In this document: positions 31,066 through 41,340 of the stretch, piece after piece | How positions within the stretch are numbered: the first letter of the stretch is position 1 | How the letters are laid out: every line of letters starts with the position of its first letter | Source: Nemophila menziesii | Taxonomy: Eukaryota > Streptophyta > Magnoliopsida > Boraginales > Hydrophyllaceae | NCBI GenBank assembly: GCA_029959085.1 | Contig: JARWIR010000010.1 | Location: 33,844,731 to 33,908,730 of the forward strand | Direction: 5' to 3' | Length of the DNA: 64,000 nt | Program-made: the position numbers and the translations under genes | Notes under the pieces: generated by a model | Databases searched by the model: none | Told to the model about the DNA's origin: nothing | Seen by the model: only the letters and a program-made list of their open reading frames with translations

Positions 31066-32675
31066 ATTGCTCGAACTGAGCTAGGAGGAGACATTATATC
31101 TCGAGTTTCTCACACACATGATGTGATCATGTATGTAACTTTCTTATACATTTTTTATTTTATTTTTTTGCATCAAGAAATCATAGAATAAATTACGCTT
31201 TACAGTTTCCGGGTAATTAGATAAAACCATTTCTAACTCGGAAATGCAATTAGATGCTGCTAAAGCTGTTAAAGATGATATTCGAGTAGATTGTCCAAAG
31301 GTTCTCTTTGACAGTGTAATAGTCAACTAGGTATGAGGTGTGAAAAATACTTAACTACCCTTTTCGTATTTATTAGTTTGATTCAACTAGGTAAGGGTAT
31401 AATAGTCAACTATTTATACTTATCTTTTTGCAGTGAGAGAATAGATGAATTAACCAAGCTGATTGGTAACTCATCATATCCTCAATCTATCGGCATTGCT
31501 TTGTTTGCAGAGAGGGTAAAACATTTATTTGCATTATTAGTCCTAGTGTTTCTTTCATGATTCATGATTATATGTATATCTGTAGACTTATGTTGTGTTT
31601 TCTCTCTTGATACAGCATGAAAACTCTACTCAATCGATACAAAGAAAAACCGAATCTCCACAAAACGTTATTAAAAAGGAAATTATTGAGGTGGAGAATA
31701 AAACGGATTCTGAGAGAACAACTGCACTGCATTAGTGAGTAACTTTTCTTTCCTTTATAGTCCTTTCCGTATATTCTTTCGTGTATTTATATTAGGTCAT
31801 TATAGTAATTTTCCAATTTTCTCGTTTTCTTTGATAAATGAATGGAACAGAGAGAGCTAAGCCAGTTTTTGAGCTTAAAGAAGATGTTGGACTCCTTACT
31901 ATGAGGTCAAAGTATGTCTTATTTTACCTTGTTTAAAATCTTTAGTTGGAAAGGTAATTTTTTGTTGAGTAATTAGTTGGATTTAAGAAACTTATTTGAT
32001 TTTAATTTATTTTTTACTTTTTTCAGGAGCAAATCTCGACCAATCAACTCGATCGATCAAGAACTAAAGCTCAGCGAGTGTCTTTAACGAATGAAACTCT
32101 GCGCAAAAAGGTAATTTCCATAATTGCATTGCACCCCCTTAGGTTTTACATAAAGTCTCATTCTACCCCTACCTATTTAACTTGCATTCTAATTGCAAGT
32201 TGAAGAGTTAGATGGAGTCTTGCCTTTAATGGGGCCCGCAAAGCCAATGTCTCTAGAGTATTTTCTCCCGTTGAATATTTTACCTGCTAAAGAACCATCC
32301 ACTAGTGCTAGTGGAGTCAAAAACCGATATTCAGACACCATTTTGACATTGGGGTATGTGTGTAACTTATGTTTTTGCATAGTGGTCCTTCAGTTTTTGG
32401 GTACCGTACCGCTTGAGTAACTTTTTTTTTTATTGTAATGACATGAACATAACTTATATATGTATATACTAGGATGTTCACATTTCGCAGTTAAGGTACC
32501 ATTTATAGTTAAACAAAACAGTCAAACATTTATTTGCATTATTAGTCCCCTGTATATCTCAGTTAAGGTACCATTTTACCCTTACACTCATATTTGTTTT
32601 ACGTTAATGATTACTAACTTATATATGTATATACTAGGATGTTCCTTTATCTACAGCTCCTCAGATATTTATCAG
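31066..32675 (+). pseudogene. Unidentified multi-exon gene-like region
   Basis: A series of blocks with good splice borders on the plus strand: 31066-31130 (ARTELGGDIISRVSHTHDVI), about 31230-31300 (LDAAKAVKDDIRVDCPK), 31434-31515 (ERIDELTKLIGNSSYPQSIG), 31616-31734 (HENSTQSIQRKTESPQNVIK), 31851-31911 (AKPVFELKEDVGLLTMRSK), 32027-32110 (EQISTNQLDRSRTKAQRVSL), 32200-32353 (EELDGVLPLMGPAKPMSLEY) and 32638-32675 (DVPLSTAPQIFI). I do not recognise the protein. Reading phase is kept from 31434 to 31734, but not clearly across the next junction. It follows the zinc-finger exons in the same direction. It could be a third captured fragment, a decayed gene or a live small gene. Confidence 0.4.
32451..32644. 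repeat. 29-bp direct repeat, 165 bp apart
   Basis: AACTTATATATGTATATACT plus AGGATGTTC occurs at 32451-32479 and 32616-32644. GTTAAGGTACCATTT also occurs twice between them. The second 29-mer provides the apparent acceptor of the last exon-like block, so the first may be a duplicated intron end. Confidence 0.7.
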
Positions 32676-32848
32676 GTAAGTCCCTTTCTAATGCTCAATT
32701 TATTAAATTAGTCCCTTATCGTGCTCAATTTGACAGTTTAGTCCTTCTTTATGTACATTTTGACGATTTAATTCTATATTTGTAGGGTAAAAATGAATTG
32801 TTGAAAACAGGGAGCGGGGGCCGAATCTGTAAATCATTTTTCCTATTC

Positions 32849-33026
32849 TGGGTATCAATAGACTACTCTATTATAGAAGGGAGCCAGGAAATGTGGGTGC
32901 CAATAGACTACTCTATTTAGAAGACAGCCGGGAAATGTGGGTGCCAGTAGACTACTCTATTTAGAAGACAGCCGGGAAATGTGGGTGCCAATAGACTACT
33001 CTATTTTAGAAGACAGCCGGGAAAAG
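32849..33026. repeat. Tandem repeat, 4 x 44-45 bp
   Basis: Units start at 32849, 32894, 32938 and 32982. Each has TGGGTGCC (or TGGGTATC), AATAGACTACTCTATT, then TTAGAAGACAGCCGGGAAA. The 16-mer AATAGA-CTAC-TCTATT is a 6-bp stem with a 4-base loop, so each unit carries a small hairpin. Units 2 to 4 are nearly identical; unit 1 is diverged. Confidence 0.9.
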
Positions 33027-33064
33027 GAGTAGTAATAGCCCACTATGTTATGTATGTGTAGTTA

Positions 33065-33186
33065 TAACTTTGGCAACACGAGTATAGACGACAATACCAA
33101 ATAGTGTAGGGAAAGATATGACACCACTTAAAAATGGTCGTCTAAAAGCCAAAACGAAGTCGTTAGAAACTGTTTTTTCTGTTGTG
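33065..33186 (-). mobile_element. Possible CACTA-type transposon end
   Basis: On the minus strand from 33186 the sequence reads CACAACAGAAAAAACAG, then TTTCTAACGACTTCG, a TTTTAGACGACCATTTTTAA segment and TTGTCGTCTA further in. Plant CACTA elements start CACTACAAGAAAAAA and have sub-terminal ACGAC / GTCGT repeats, so this looks like a mutated end. No partner end was found, and the third and fourth bases differ from CACTA. Confidence 0.35.
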
Positions 33187-33272
33187 AAAAGACCTTATAG
33201 CACTCCATTCCAAACACCACTTGTTAAATAAACACTAGCGCCATTGAAATATACAATACTCAAAGAGTTTTA

Positions 33273-33959
33273 TCAATCACATTTAGTTGAGTGAAAATAC
33301 TTCCAAAATATATATTGATATGAGACAAAATAAAACCATAAGTGAAAGATTAGAATCTTCAAGTATCTCACAAAGAAAATATGATAATTTTTTGCAGCTT
33401 TATAGAATATGCTACACAGCCTTGCATTATCATAATCGAAATAAAAGATCTTTTTAGGCTGCATATAGAAAAATAGCAGATATAAAACGCCAAATATAAG
33501 ATAACTCTTGCTCCTCTTGATAAGTAATGTAATTTTATAGGGTTTGATAATATCAAGAAAGCAAAAACCAGTATAAACTCCATTGATAGCTTGAATATAG
33601 TATCTGATAGACAAAGAGCTGTGAGGATAAGCTTTCTGCATGCGCTGCAAAGGTAGATCTCTGTCTATGGTTTTGATTAGATCACCCTTTATATAAATAC
33701 GATTGCATGTGATAACAGAGCTGCAAAGAAAAGCAATTACAGAGAAATAAAAAAGCAAGAGCAAAGATAAAAAAGGAATCTGAATAAATCCATCAATTAC
33801 CATTGTGCAAATTAAAGTGATCAAGTTGAACTGAGCAGTAACCATCCGCATGTATAAGTAACCATCGGGATATGACATGCATACAGTTGACTTAGCCATG
33901 GAAGCAATTAAGGAGAAGAGATCACTTATATTTAAAGTTTGCATGTGATCAAATCTCAA
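33273..33959 (-). other. Orphan hydrophobic reading frame, 228 codons
   Basis: Open from 33959 to 33273 on the minus strand with no recognisable domain. Composition is rich in Phe, Ile, Leu and Tyr, as random AT-rich frames often are. Within it, splice-like borders occur: an exon-like MAKSTVCMSYPDGYLYMRMV segment ends at GTAATTG (about 33803), and TTTTTGCAG-like acceptor sequence precedes SVITCNRIYIKGDLIKTIDR near 33720. Upstream on the same strand AAAAGTAAGT (about 34130) and TTCAGTAAGT (about 34018) look like splice donors. It may be a spliced non-coding or unknown transcript read through as one frame. I would not call it a protein gene without RNA evidence. Confidence 0.25.
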
Positions 33960-34600
33960 ATTAAAGACAAAAGAAGGTAGATAAAGGTACGAGAATCTAA
34001 AATAAGATAACTTACTGAATAAATTGAAGAACCCAGTAGATATAAACTGGAAAAGTTTCCTAAATCAAAGCCAAATTAAACAACAAAGATGAAGAAAATG
34101 AACAATAGAATTTATTTTGACTTACTTTTCCTCTCACTTCTAGTTCTAATTTCTAAATGTAAGTCTCTGAGTCCTCCAATCAGCAACCCGCATCCCGAAT
34201 CCAAAACTGACTGACAGAACTTTTTTCTTTGAAATTCAGTTTCGCGGGTTTGATTTCCTTAACCCAAAAGCTTTTATTATCAATCGGCCCAATATATCAT
34301 ACACAACTCATATAAATCCAACCTGTCTAACACTATATAAACCAATTTTAATTTAATATTCTCATTTTTTGACATTTGAAAGTGCCTAACGCACTAAAAA
34401 AAAAAAGTAAAGACAGAAAGTAAGAAAAGCGTACTATCCTATGATACAAAAGAAAGGTACAAGTATTGCTAACCAATCCCCGTCTATAAAGAATATTAGC
34501 TAATTTAAAGATTGAGAAGTCGATCATAGAGTACGATTCGCCCCTGTGTCTAACTTTTTTCGCGAGTTTATCCGCTTAGCAATTGAGTTTCCTATTAAGA
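33960..34600. other. Non-coding spacer
   Basis: No coding sequence or recognised repeat. The right part leads into the 3' end of the neighbouring minus-strand LINE; a clear poly(T) run marking that end was not found. Confidence 0.35.
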
Positions 34601-34812
34601 TACTAAAATGAGATAGGTCCAGATTCAACAGCTTTATCGGTGATCCTCTTGATGATCGGTTGGATTTTCCAACTCGCAACTGATACATGTCTTATACCTT
34701 GAATTACTTCAAAGTTATCAAAGAAGATGAGCTTCTTTTCTTTAGGAAAGTCTTCACATTTTCTACCGCTTTGAGAACTATAAAGGCTTCTCCTTTCAAA
34801 GCTGATTCGCAA
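34601..34812 (-). pseudogene. LINE RNase H remnant
   Basis: The frame reads FERRSLYSSQSGRKCEDFPK, FFDNFEVIQGIRHVSVASW and IQPIIKRITDKAVESGPIS. It parallels the frame at 41397-41615 (AASWKIRQIIGKIKQKAGEF), which continues RNCNNQTDELTKEARHEANT, an RNase H C-terminus. The equivalent tail here is broken by stops. Confidence 0.65.
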
Positions 34813-35000
34813 ATGGTATCCATTCTAATATTCTCCAGGTTCCTTAATCTTTTATGATTTAAAACTATTCTGATTCTTCTCGGTTCATACTTTTGATTAA
34901 AAGAGGCATCGCATTTTAGTATGATATTTATACCATTCTCTTCTTGGGTGCTTTGGTCATCCTCTTTTTTATTTTAAAATATATTAGTACTGCTTTTAAT

Positions 35001-35910
35001 ATTTTTTCAGTCTATTTCATGTAACTCATTCATCAACTTATTAGTATTATAAATTATCTTGTCTCCTTCAATTTTTGTGTTTTCAATGAGAGCTTTTATC
35101 TTTGTTTTCCAAATATTCCATATGCAGATCATAGTATAATCGAGTATTACCTTTTTATCCCATCTGATTCTGCATAATTTTCTATTCTTGTAATGATCCA
35201 ATCTGAAAGATTAATGGATCCATCTTCCCCCAGTCTAATATGTAGTTATGTGTCTGCCCAAATTTCTTTACAAATGTGGCATGTTAATAGAAGGTGTTCC
35301 ACAGTGTCAGATGAATTTAGGCACCAGATACATTCGTATGAACCTGAGCATCTTCTGTTATATAAATTCTTTTTCGTGGGTATCACGTTATTGCAAGCTT
35401 TCTATACAAAGATCTTAATTTATTTTGGTATATTAAAACTCCAGATAACTTTCCAGATTTTTTTAGTTAAATCTTTCAGGATCTTTAATGGATTGAGGCT
35501 GATTAACAACTTGTTATTCAGTAAGTTTCTTATACCCTGTTTTTGTGTTATATTCACCTTCTTTGAAAAAGGGCCATATAAATACATCTTTGTAATCAGT
35601 TTCAAAAATATGTAACCTAGTAATCGAAGGGATAATAGGTTTGGAGAAAATATTGTCTAATATTTCTGAATTCCAATTTCTAGTATTGGGCTAAAAAAGT
35701 TGACTCACCTTTTCAATATCACATGTTTGAGTTTTTTCTATCTTCCATTCTGTATCTAGCCATCTATCATTCCATATATTGATATCGTCTCCGTTGCTAA
35801 TCTGATATAATCCATATTTTTTTTTATAAAGTCCCTTATTCTATAATGCTCGCCTAGCTCCAAGTTCGACTTTGTCTAAGTTTAACTTTTAAGAAGTCAT
35901 TTTTATGAAA
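35001..35910 (-). pseudogene. LINE zf-RVT region remnant
   Basis: Pieces in several frames: KKIWKVIWSFNIPK near 35420 (the usual W..IW...IP..), a Cys/His-like segment on the minus strand around 35300-35345, and MICIWNIWKTKIKALIENTK near 35100. The order matches the C-terminal part of plant LINE ORF2. Confidence 0.65.
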
Positions 35911-36094
35911 GTAAACCCCCTTTAGAAGTCTAGAAGCCAATGGTTCCTTTTTTTCATGATTTACCATGCTTAAGTGGCTAAGAGAGTTGTATTCATTCTT
36001 TTAAAGTCTTTGAATCTAAGCCCTCCTACAAGTTTGCCAACTCAAGTTTTTCCCAAGCCATCCAATGTATTTAGTTCTTTTCTCATGAATTCCA

Positions 36095-37534
36095 TCAAAA
36101 TTTAGGGATAGCAGAAATGAGTTTATTACAAAAACTTAAAGAAAAAGAAAAGATTGGCATATAGTAGTTAGGAATAGCTTGGAGAATTACTTTGACCAGG
36201 ACTTCCTTGCCTCCCTTAGAGAGTAGCTTAGCCTTCCATCCCTCAGTGTGTTTGAATAATTTCTTGGCAATCCATTCCAATGACTCCACCTTTGATAGTT
36301 TATGATAAAGAGGAATTCCAAGATAGTTCCCGAGATCCTCAGTTTCTTTGATATTGATCCCCGGACACAAAATTTGGCTCTTATCTCCAGGGGGTTCCTT
36401 GCTAAAGATGACGACTAATTTATTGATATTAATCCCCTGTATTGATCATGAACAATAGATGTTAAGACATTCTTTAAAAGATGTAATGTTAGTTTCATCT
36501 ATATTAAGAAAGAAAATAGAATCCTCCGCAAAAAGAAGGTGGGAGATCTATGTGTGGTTTCTATTAATTTGAATTCCTTTAACCAATCCTTGTTAAGAAT
36601 ACATTTTAATAAGGCTAATGAATGATTTAGTCATTAAAGTAAAGAGAAAGGGAGACAATGGGTCACTCTGATGGATTCCACGTCCTAGAGAGAATTTTTC
36701 AAGTCTTTCCCCATTTAAGTTAAGATTGAAAGAGATTGTTGTTATACAATTCTTAATCCATAAGATCCATTTTTCATGAAAACCCAGCTTCCCTATTACT
36801 AGAGTAGGAAATATTATCGTAATTGGTCATATGCCTTTGCCATATCTATATTGATTGTGGCCATGTGCTTTTTATTCTTCCTTTTCCTACTCATAAAAAA
36901 TGATATTTCTTACGCGATTATTATATTATCTTGTATCGTTCTTCCTTTAATAAAGGTCGATTGAGTTGGAGATATAATGGTAACCATGTATCCTTGTAGT
37001 CTGAAAGCAAGAATTTTTGCTATGATTTTGTAAATAATGTTTACGCGAGAAATAGGTCAAAAATCTCTAAGGCCTTATTGCATTTCCCCTTTTAGTATAA
37101 GGGTAACAAGTGTGTCGTTGATATCCTCGAGATTGATATTGATAGACAAGAAAATAAAAACTAATTCAAAGATGTCGTTCTTTAATATTTCCGGAAATTC
37201 TTTATAGAATATACCACTAAGTCCATCCGGCGCAGGGGCTTTTGAGGACGATAAAACCCTTACTACTCTTTCCACCTCTTCCATAGTCGGATCCTGAGAG
37301 ATAATCATTTATAATTTGGTTAACTTTGGGCTTGATATATTGTGCTGCTTCTTCCATGTTCCCTTGGGATATTGGTTGTTTCGCAAAAAGATTTTCATGG
37401 CATTTTATAAAAAAGTCCTTAATTTCACCAGTCTCTTCTCTCCATTCCCCTTGTTCGTCCTTAGTCCTGGCGTCTCTATTAATTTTCCTTCTTTGTATAG
37501 TTGGTAGAAGAAAAATTCGTGTTTTTATCCCCAT
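36095..37534 (-). pseudogene. LINE reverse transcriptase remnant
   Basis: Blocks in order on the minus strand: RRKINRDARTKDEQGEWREE with IKDFFIKCHENLFA, DPTMEEVERVVRVLSSSKAP then DGLSGIFYKEF, LEDINDTLVTLILKGEMQ, and after frameshifts ISHLLFAEDSIFF near 36520-36560, where the canonical FADD has become FAED. The post-RT LGNYLGIPLYHKLSKVESLE block closes it. Several frameshifts prevent a full product. Confidence 0.8.
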
Positions 37535-37761
37535 AAACTAACCAATTATGTCTAGATCTATCGGCTCAATATTTTTCTACGCAAGCATACTCAAAACTAA
37601 TTTTCTCTTTAATATTCTTTTCTTCTTTTATATTCCTATCACTAGGAGTGGTTTTATTTATTTCGATCAGTTTTTCTTGCAATTCATTAATTTGTATCTC
37701 ATGATTCTTAAATGTTTTTTACTCTAAATTTTTAGTTCTTTCGTAGTATTACCTCTTTTCC

Positions 37762-38565
37762 TCACATAATTGGTATCTGGGGGTCAATTTTTTTAATACT
37801 CCAACCTTTGTTTACTATATCCCTACACTCCGCATTGTCAAGCCAGTATGACTCGAATTCAAACTGTTTAGGGTGACTATTCATATTAACATCATAATTC
37901 AAGACAAGGGGAGAATGATCCGAACCGATTGCTGGAGGGACGAAGACTTGTGCCCTTGGGAAGATTAAACCATTCATAAGAAGCCATTGCCATGTTTTTT
38001 AACGTGTTGTCCCCTACCATCATGTTTGACCATGTGAAAAAACACTCGTTAGTTCAAGTTTCAATTAGTGAAGTACTATACGTAAAATTCTTAAATTCAT
38101 TAATGTGATTAATATCTAGTGGATTAGCGCTACTTTTATCATTTATATTCAAAATATCAATAAAGTCTCTCAATATCATCCATGGGTGATTTATGTCTTT
38201 GCTCCATTTTGATATATCATACCATATTCTTTTCCCATCCTTAAAGTCATTAAGTACGTGTATACAAATCATATAATAGAAAAAAAAGATTTCCTGAATT
38301 TTTAAGGATAACACAATTAGCACAACTAAAGGAAACAAAAAGCGAAATGCAAGATTGCCACAAAACCATGATACCACCGGAATAAAAAGCTTTCCCAGTA
38401 GGATAAAAAAAACTTTTTCCAAAACCAAATCGCCTAAAATGTCTTGGGAGTCCACCTCCCTTAACATCGATTCATAGAACACTGCAATCATCGGTCGATA
38501 ACGAGCCACCAAGGATCTGAGATGTGAAGCCGTCAAAGGGGCTTGAATCCCTTGACAGTTCTAGA
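37762..38565 (-). pseudogene. LINE endonuclease remnant
   Basis: Begins NCQGIQAPLTASHLRSLVAR near 38565 and closes with PPAIGSDHSPLVLNYDVNM near 37900, which keeps the catalytic SDH. A large part in between is open but altered, and the metal-binding Glu appears in AVFYESM (normally FL.ETK). FESYWLDNAECRDIVNKGW leads toward the RT. Confidence 0.75.
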
Positions 38566-38767
38566 AAAGAACAGTCCTATGTCTTTTGCGGCTTTCATAC
38601 GGGAGTATCCGCCTCCCTTATCAATGTTATATTCTTCCTCCCCACATCGTCATATATAAAACTCATATTCTCCGATGTAGTTACCTTCCTAATAATCACT
38701 AAACCCCTCTTCCTCTCCAGACTCCATTTGCAAGTCATAGTCATCCACCATTTTTGAGATTTCTTTT

Positions 38768-40298
38768 TGGTGTCGCCTAGGGCGTGATAAAAATATAGAA
38801 TAAATAACGCAAGTAAGAACCCTAGACTAGTGCGGTTCTGCAAGTATTACAGGACGTATGCAAGTTTTAATGATAAGAAGATTCGTTCCTCAGGGACTTA
38901 AATGAGTTAAACGGATGGGTAAATATATCAGAGTAGCAATTAATAGTTAAAAAGATAGAAATTAAATACGATTGATTGAGAGAGTAATCATTAAACTAAT
39001 TAAATTAAAAGACAAATAATTAAATATGTAAGAAATAAGATGAGAGATTATGGCTTAGGTTTTGCTAGTATTTACTAATCCTTCTAATTCTTTCTATAAA
39101 TTTCAGTTAATAAGGGAGATTATAACTCTTAGATATAGAGTCAGGACACTAAATTCCCCCTATCCCCGGAGAGCGAACTAGGGTGGCAACCTCACAATCA
39201 CGAGGGGACTCAAATAGAGTTATCCTGAGCCACTCGGTTCCTAGGTGTAGTCTTACCTACTAATGATGACGAAAATAAACCTTAATGACTATGTAGTTAG
39301 GCTGGTGTTTTCAAGAACAATTCCATGTACTAGACGTTTATGGGGTGTTTCAATAATTATACACCCCTTCCGGGTGACCATCTAACTACTATTAGCAAAG
39401 CCCTAAATTGATCAAGTTTAAGACAGACAATAAATCAAAGCACATAAATCAGATATATGGTTAAGTAGATAGAATCAGATTAAAACATATAATTCCCAAA
39501 GAAACTTAGATAGAAAGAAAATAGAATTCATAGATTATACATAATGCAAAACCCAAGCTATGGGAAAATTAATTCATACCTGAATTAAATAAACTAAAAG
39601 AATTATACAAAGATGTCATCTTGCTCTCTTTAATAACTCTAATGATATAAAACTTAAGGACTAACTTATGAAGGCAAGAATGATTCAACAAAGGTTAAAG
39701 GGTGTATTTATAGGTGTTTAGAAAACCTAATTCGTTTTCTTGGAATCGAAGACAAGTAACTTGGACTCCTAGCCCAACTCAAATTCGTAACCCTAAAATA
39801 TAGAAAATGTAATAATCTGCCGCTGTTTTGTTTTGGCTGTAACTTCTTCGCTTCAACTCCGATTGACGCGTTATTTATATCGAAATTGATCGTCTCGGAA
39901 AGCTCTATACTTTTGCTTCAGACCATTCTTCCAAATTCCTAGCCAATCTTGAGTTATGATCACTTCTATGGACGTGGGTGCTGGAATTCAGATTTACTTG
40001 ACAACTTTATTTTTCCATATCTTATCTTTTCCTTCCTTTATCTCCAATTTCCATTCATATCTTCTTTCCTTTATCTCTTTGGATTTGATTTGACATCTAA
40101 TTAATTACTATATATCTTTAAATATTCACACTAAATAAATAAATTAAACTCAATATGCTCTAAAAATAATAAATCATTAAATCAAGACAAGAATTAAGAA
40201 AGTTTAATAAATCATGGGAAAACGACTAGAAGACCTCCTAAAACACTAAAAATGATGTCTCCAACTAAGATTAAATCATCACAAATGGGGAGACATCA
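38768..40298 (-). mobile_element. Solo LTR of the A-type Gypsy-like family, 1,531 bp
   Basis: Plus-strand ends TGGTGTCG and GGAGACATCA give TG...CA borders. It shares long near-identical stretches with the LTRs of the array, for example CTGCAAGTATTACAGGACGT and the terminal stem-loop, but differs throughout by substitutions and small indels, so it is older. No internal region is attached. LINE coding sequence continues on both sides, which shows it landed inside that LINE. The 5 bp on either side (CTTTT and CGTTA) do not match. Confidence 0.87.
39705..39712 (-). promoter_or_regulatory. TATA box of the solo LTR
   Basis: TATAAATA on the minus strand in the same context as in the array LTRs (GGTGTATTTATAGG on the plus strand). 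It could still start transcription leftward. Confidence 0.5.
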
Positions 40299-41180
40299 CG
40301 TTATTATCTCCACAGTCTTTGCTTCCTAGCTCATCGTTAACCTCATGCTCAATCTCCAAGATCCTGAACTGGTTATCACCGATGAATCCTTCTTCATTAT
40401 CCATAACTCTTAATTTCTTAAAGCCTCTTGTGATTAAGGCTTTCCCTTCGTTGCATGTGCCCCTATATGCTGTAATTGTCATCTTATTCATAAGATCAAT
40501 GGCCATCTGAGAGCCCCTATATGCAATAATTGTCATCTTATTTATAAGATCGATGGCTATCTGAGTAACAACATAGAGATACTGTGAAGCATCATAGAGT
40601 CCTTTAACCTTCTTCTTAGAATTAATGCTCCTTATATAAGCCATGTAATACGAAGTACGAGGTGTAATCTCGATTTTGTGATTAGGTGTAAAGCTCTTCC
40701 TCTTCCGTTGGTGTTTATTAGCCATGCTAGAATAATTATTGTGTATAACCTGAGAAAAATCAAAGCTCCAGTTATCAGAAAAATGATTAGAGACCAAACT
40801 AATAATTGTTTCCTTGTTTTGAAAGAATAATTCAAAACTCCTCCTCTGTCATGAGATGATAGAGCTTTCATTTTACTTCTGCTCAGTATAAATTTTCTAA
40901 GGCATATTCCTGAAATCACAATAGTATGTTAGCTCCGCATCGTTATTAGGATTTGAGAGCCTAAGAATCCTATTTAGATCCTTAAGCTCTCTTTGAGAGA
41001 TCTTGAAATTGGCAATAATGCCAACTTCCCTTATCTTTAGTTACGTAGCAATCTTCACCCTAATCGATCTAATCAAAAGAACCATTGAAAACTCCTTAAT
41101 AGATTTGAAATTTCTGATAAAAGACTTTTTGCTGAACGATAACCATCGGATGAAGAACTCATCCTTGGTTACACCCTGGT
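40299..41180 (-). pseudogene. LINE ORF1-like remnant
   Basis: Minus-strand frames read DNWSFDFSQVIHNNYSSMAN, KHQRKRKSFTPNHKIEITPR and RTSYYMAYIRSINSKKKVKG, then a duplicated stretch (IDLINKMTIIAYRG followed by IDLMNKMTITAYRG) and FRILEIEHEVNDELGSKDCG up to the LTR. The coding sense resumes at 38767 as EISKMVDDYDLQMESGEEEG and runs into the endonuclease. I assign ORF1 from position and from likeness to the frame at 27262; no classical domain is clear. Confidence 0.55.
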
Positions 41181-41340
41181 GAGCGAGTAATTGGTAAGAA
41201 AATTATCGAAAAACACACAAAAAAAGAGTGATTTTAAGAAGTCGAAGAAGATGACCTGGTTTTTTTAAGAGAAAGGAGAGCGTTATTTTAGAGAGCGAGA
41301 GAGAGAATAGAGATTCATCTTTTTTGTTGGACTTAGAAAG

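Larger units (their letters stand above)
34601..41340 (-). mobile_element. LINE with RNase H, split by a solo LTR
   Basis: The minus strand carries a CT-rich 5' leader (about 41340-41180), ORF1-like frames (about 40919-40300), then, after a 1.5-kb LTR insertion (38768-40298), the ORF1 end, endonuclease (38565-37762), reverse transcriptase (37534 to about 36095), zf-RVT region (about 35900-35000) and RNase H (34812-34603). It is heavily mutated. It lies directly downstream of a related, 5'-truncated LINE in the same orientation. Confidence 0.8.

Noticed and set aside
32849..33026. CRISPR array
   Set aside because: Four adjacent 44-bp units with no unique spacers in a plant genome; it is a minisatellite.
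28391..33030. A defined Helitron
   Set aside because: Gene-fragment content would fit, but I could not find a TC start and a hairpin followed by CTRR at an A/T insertion site.
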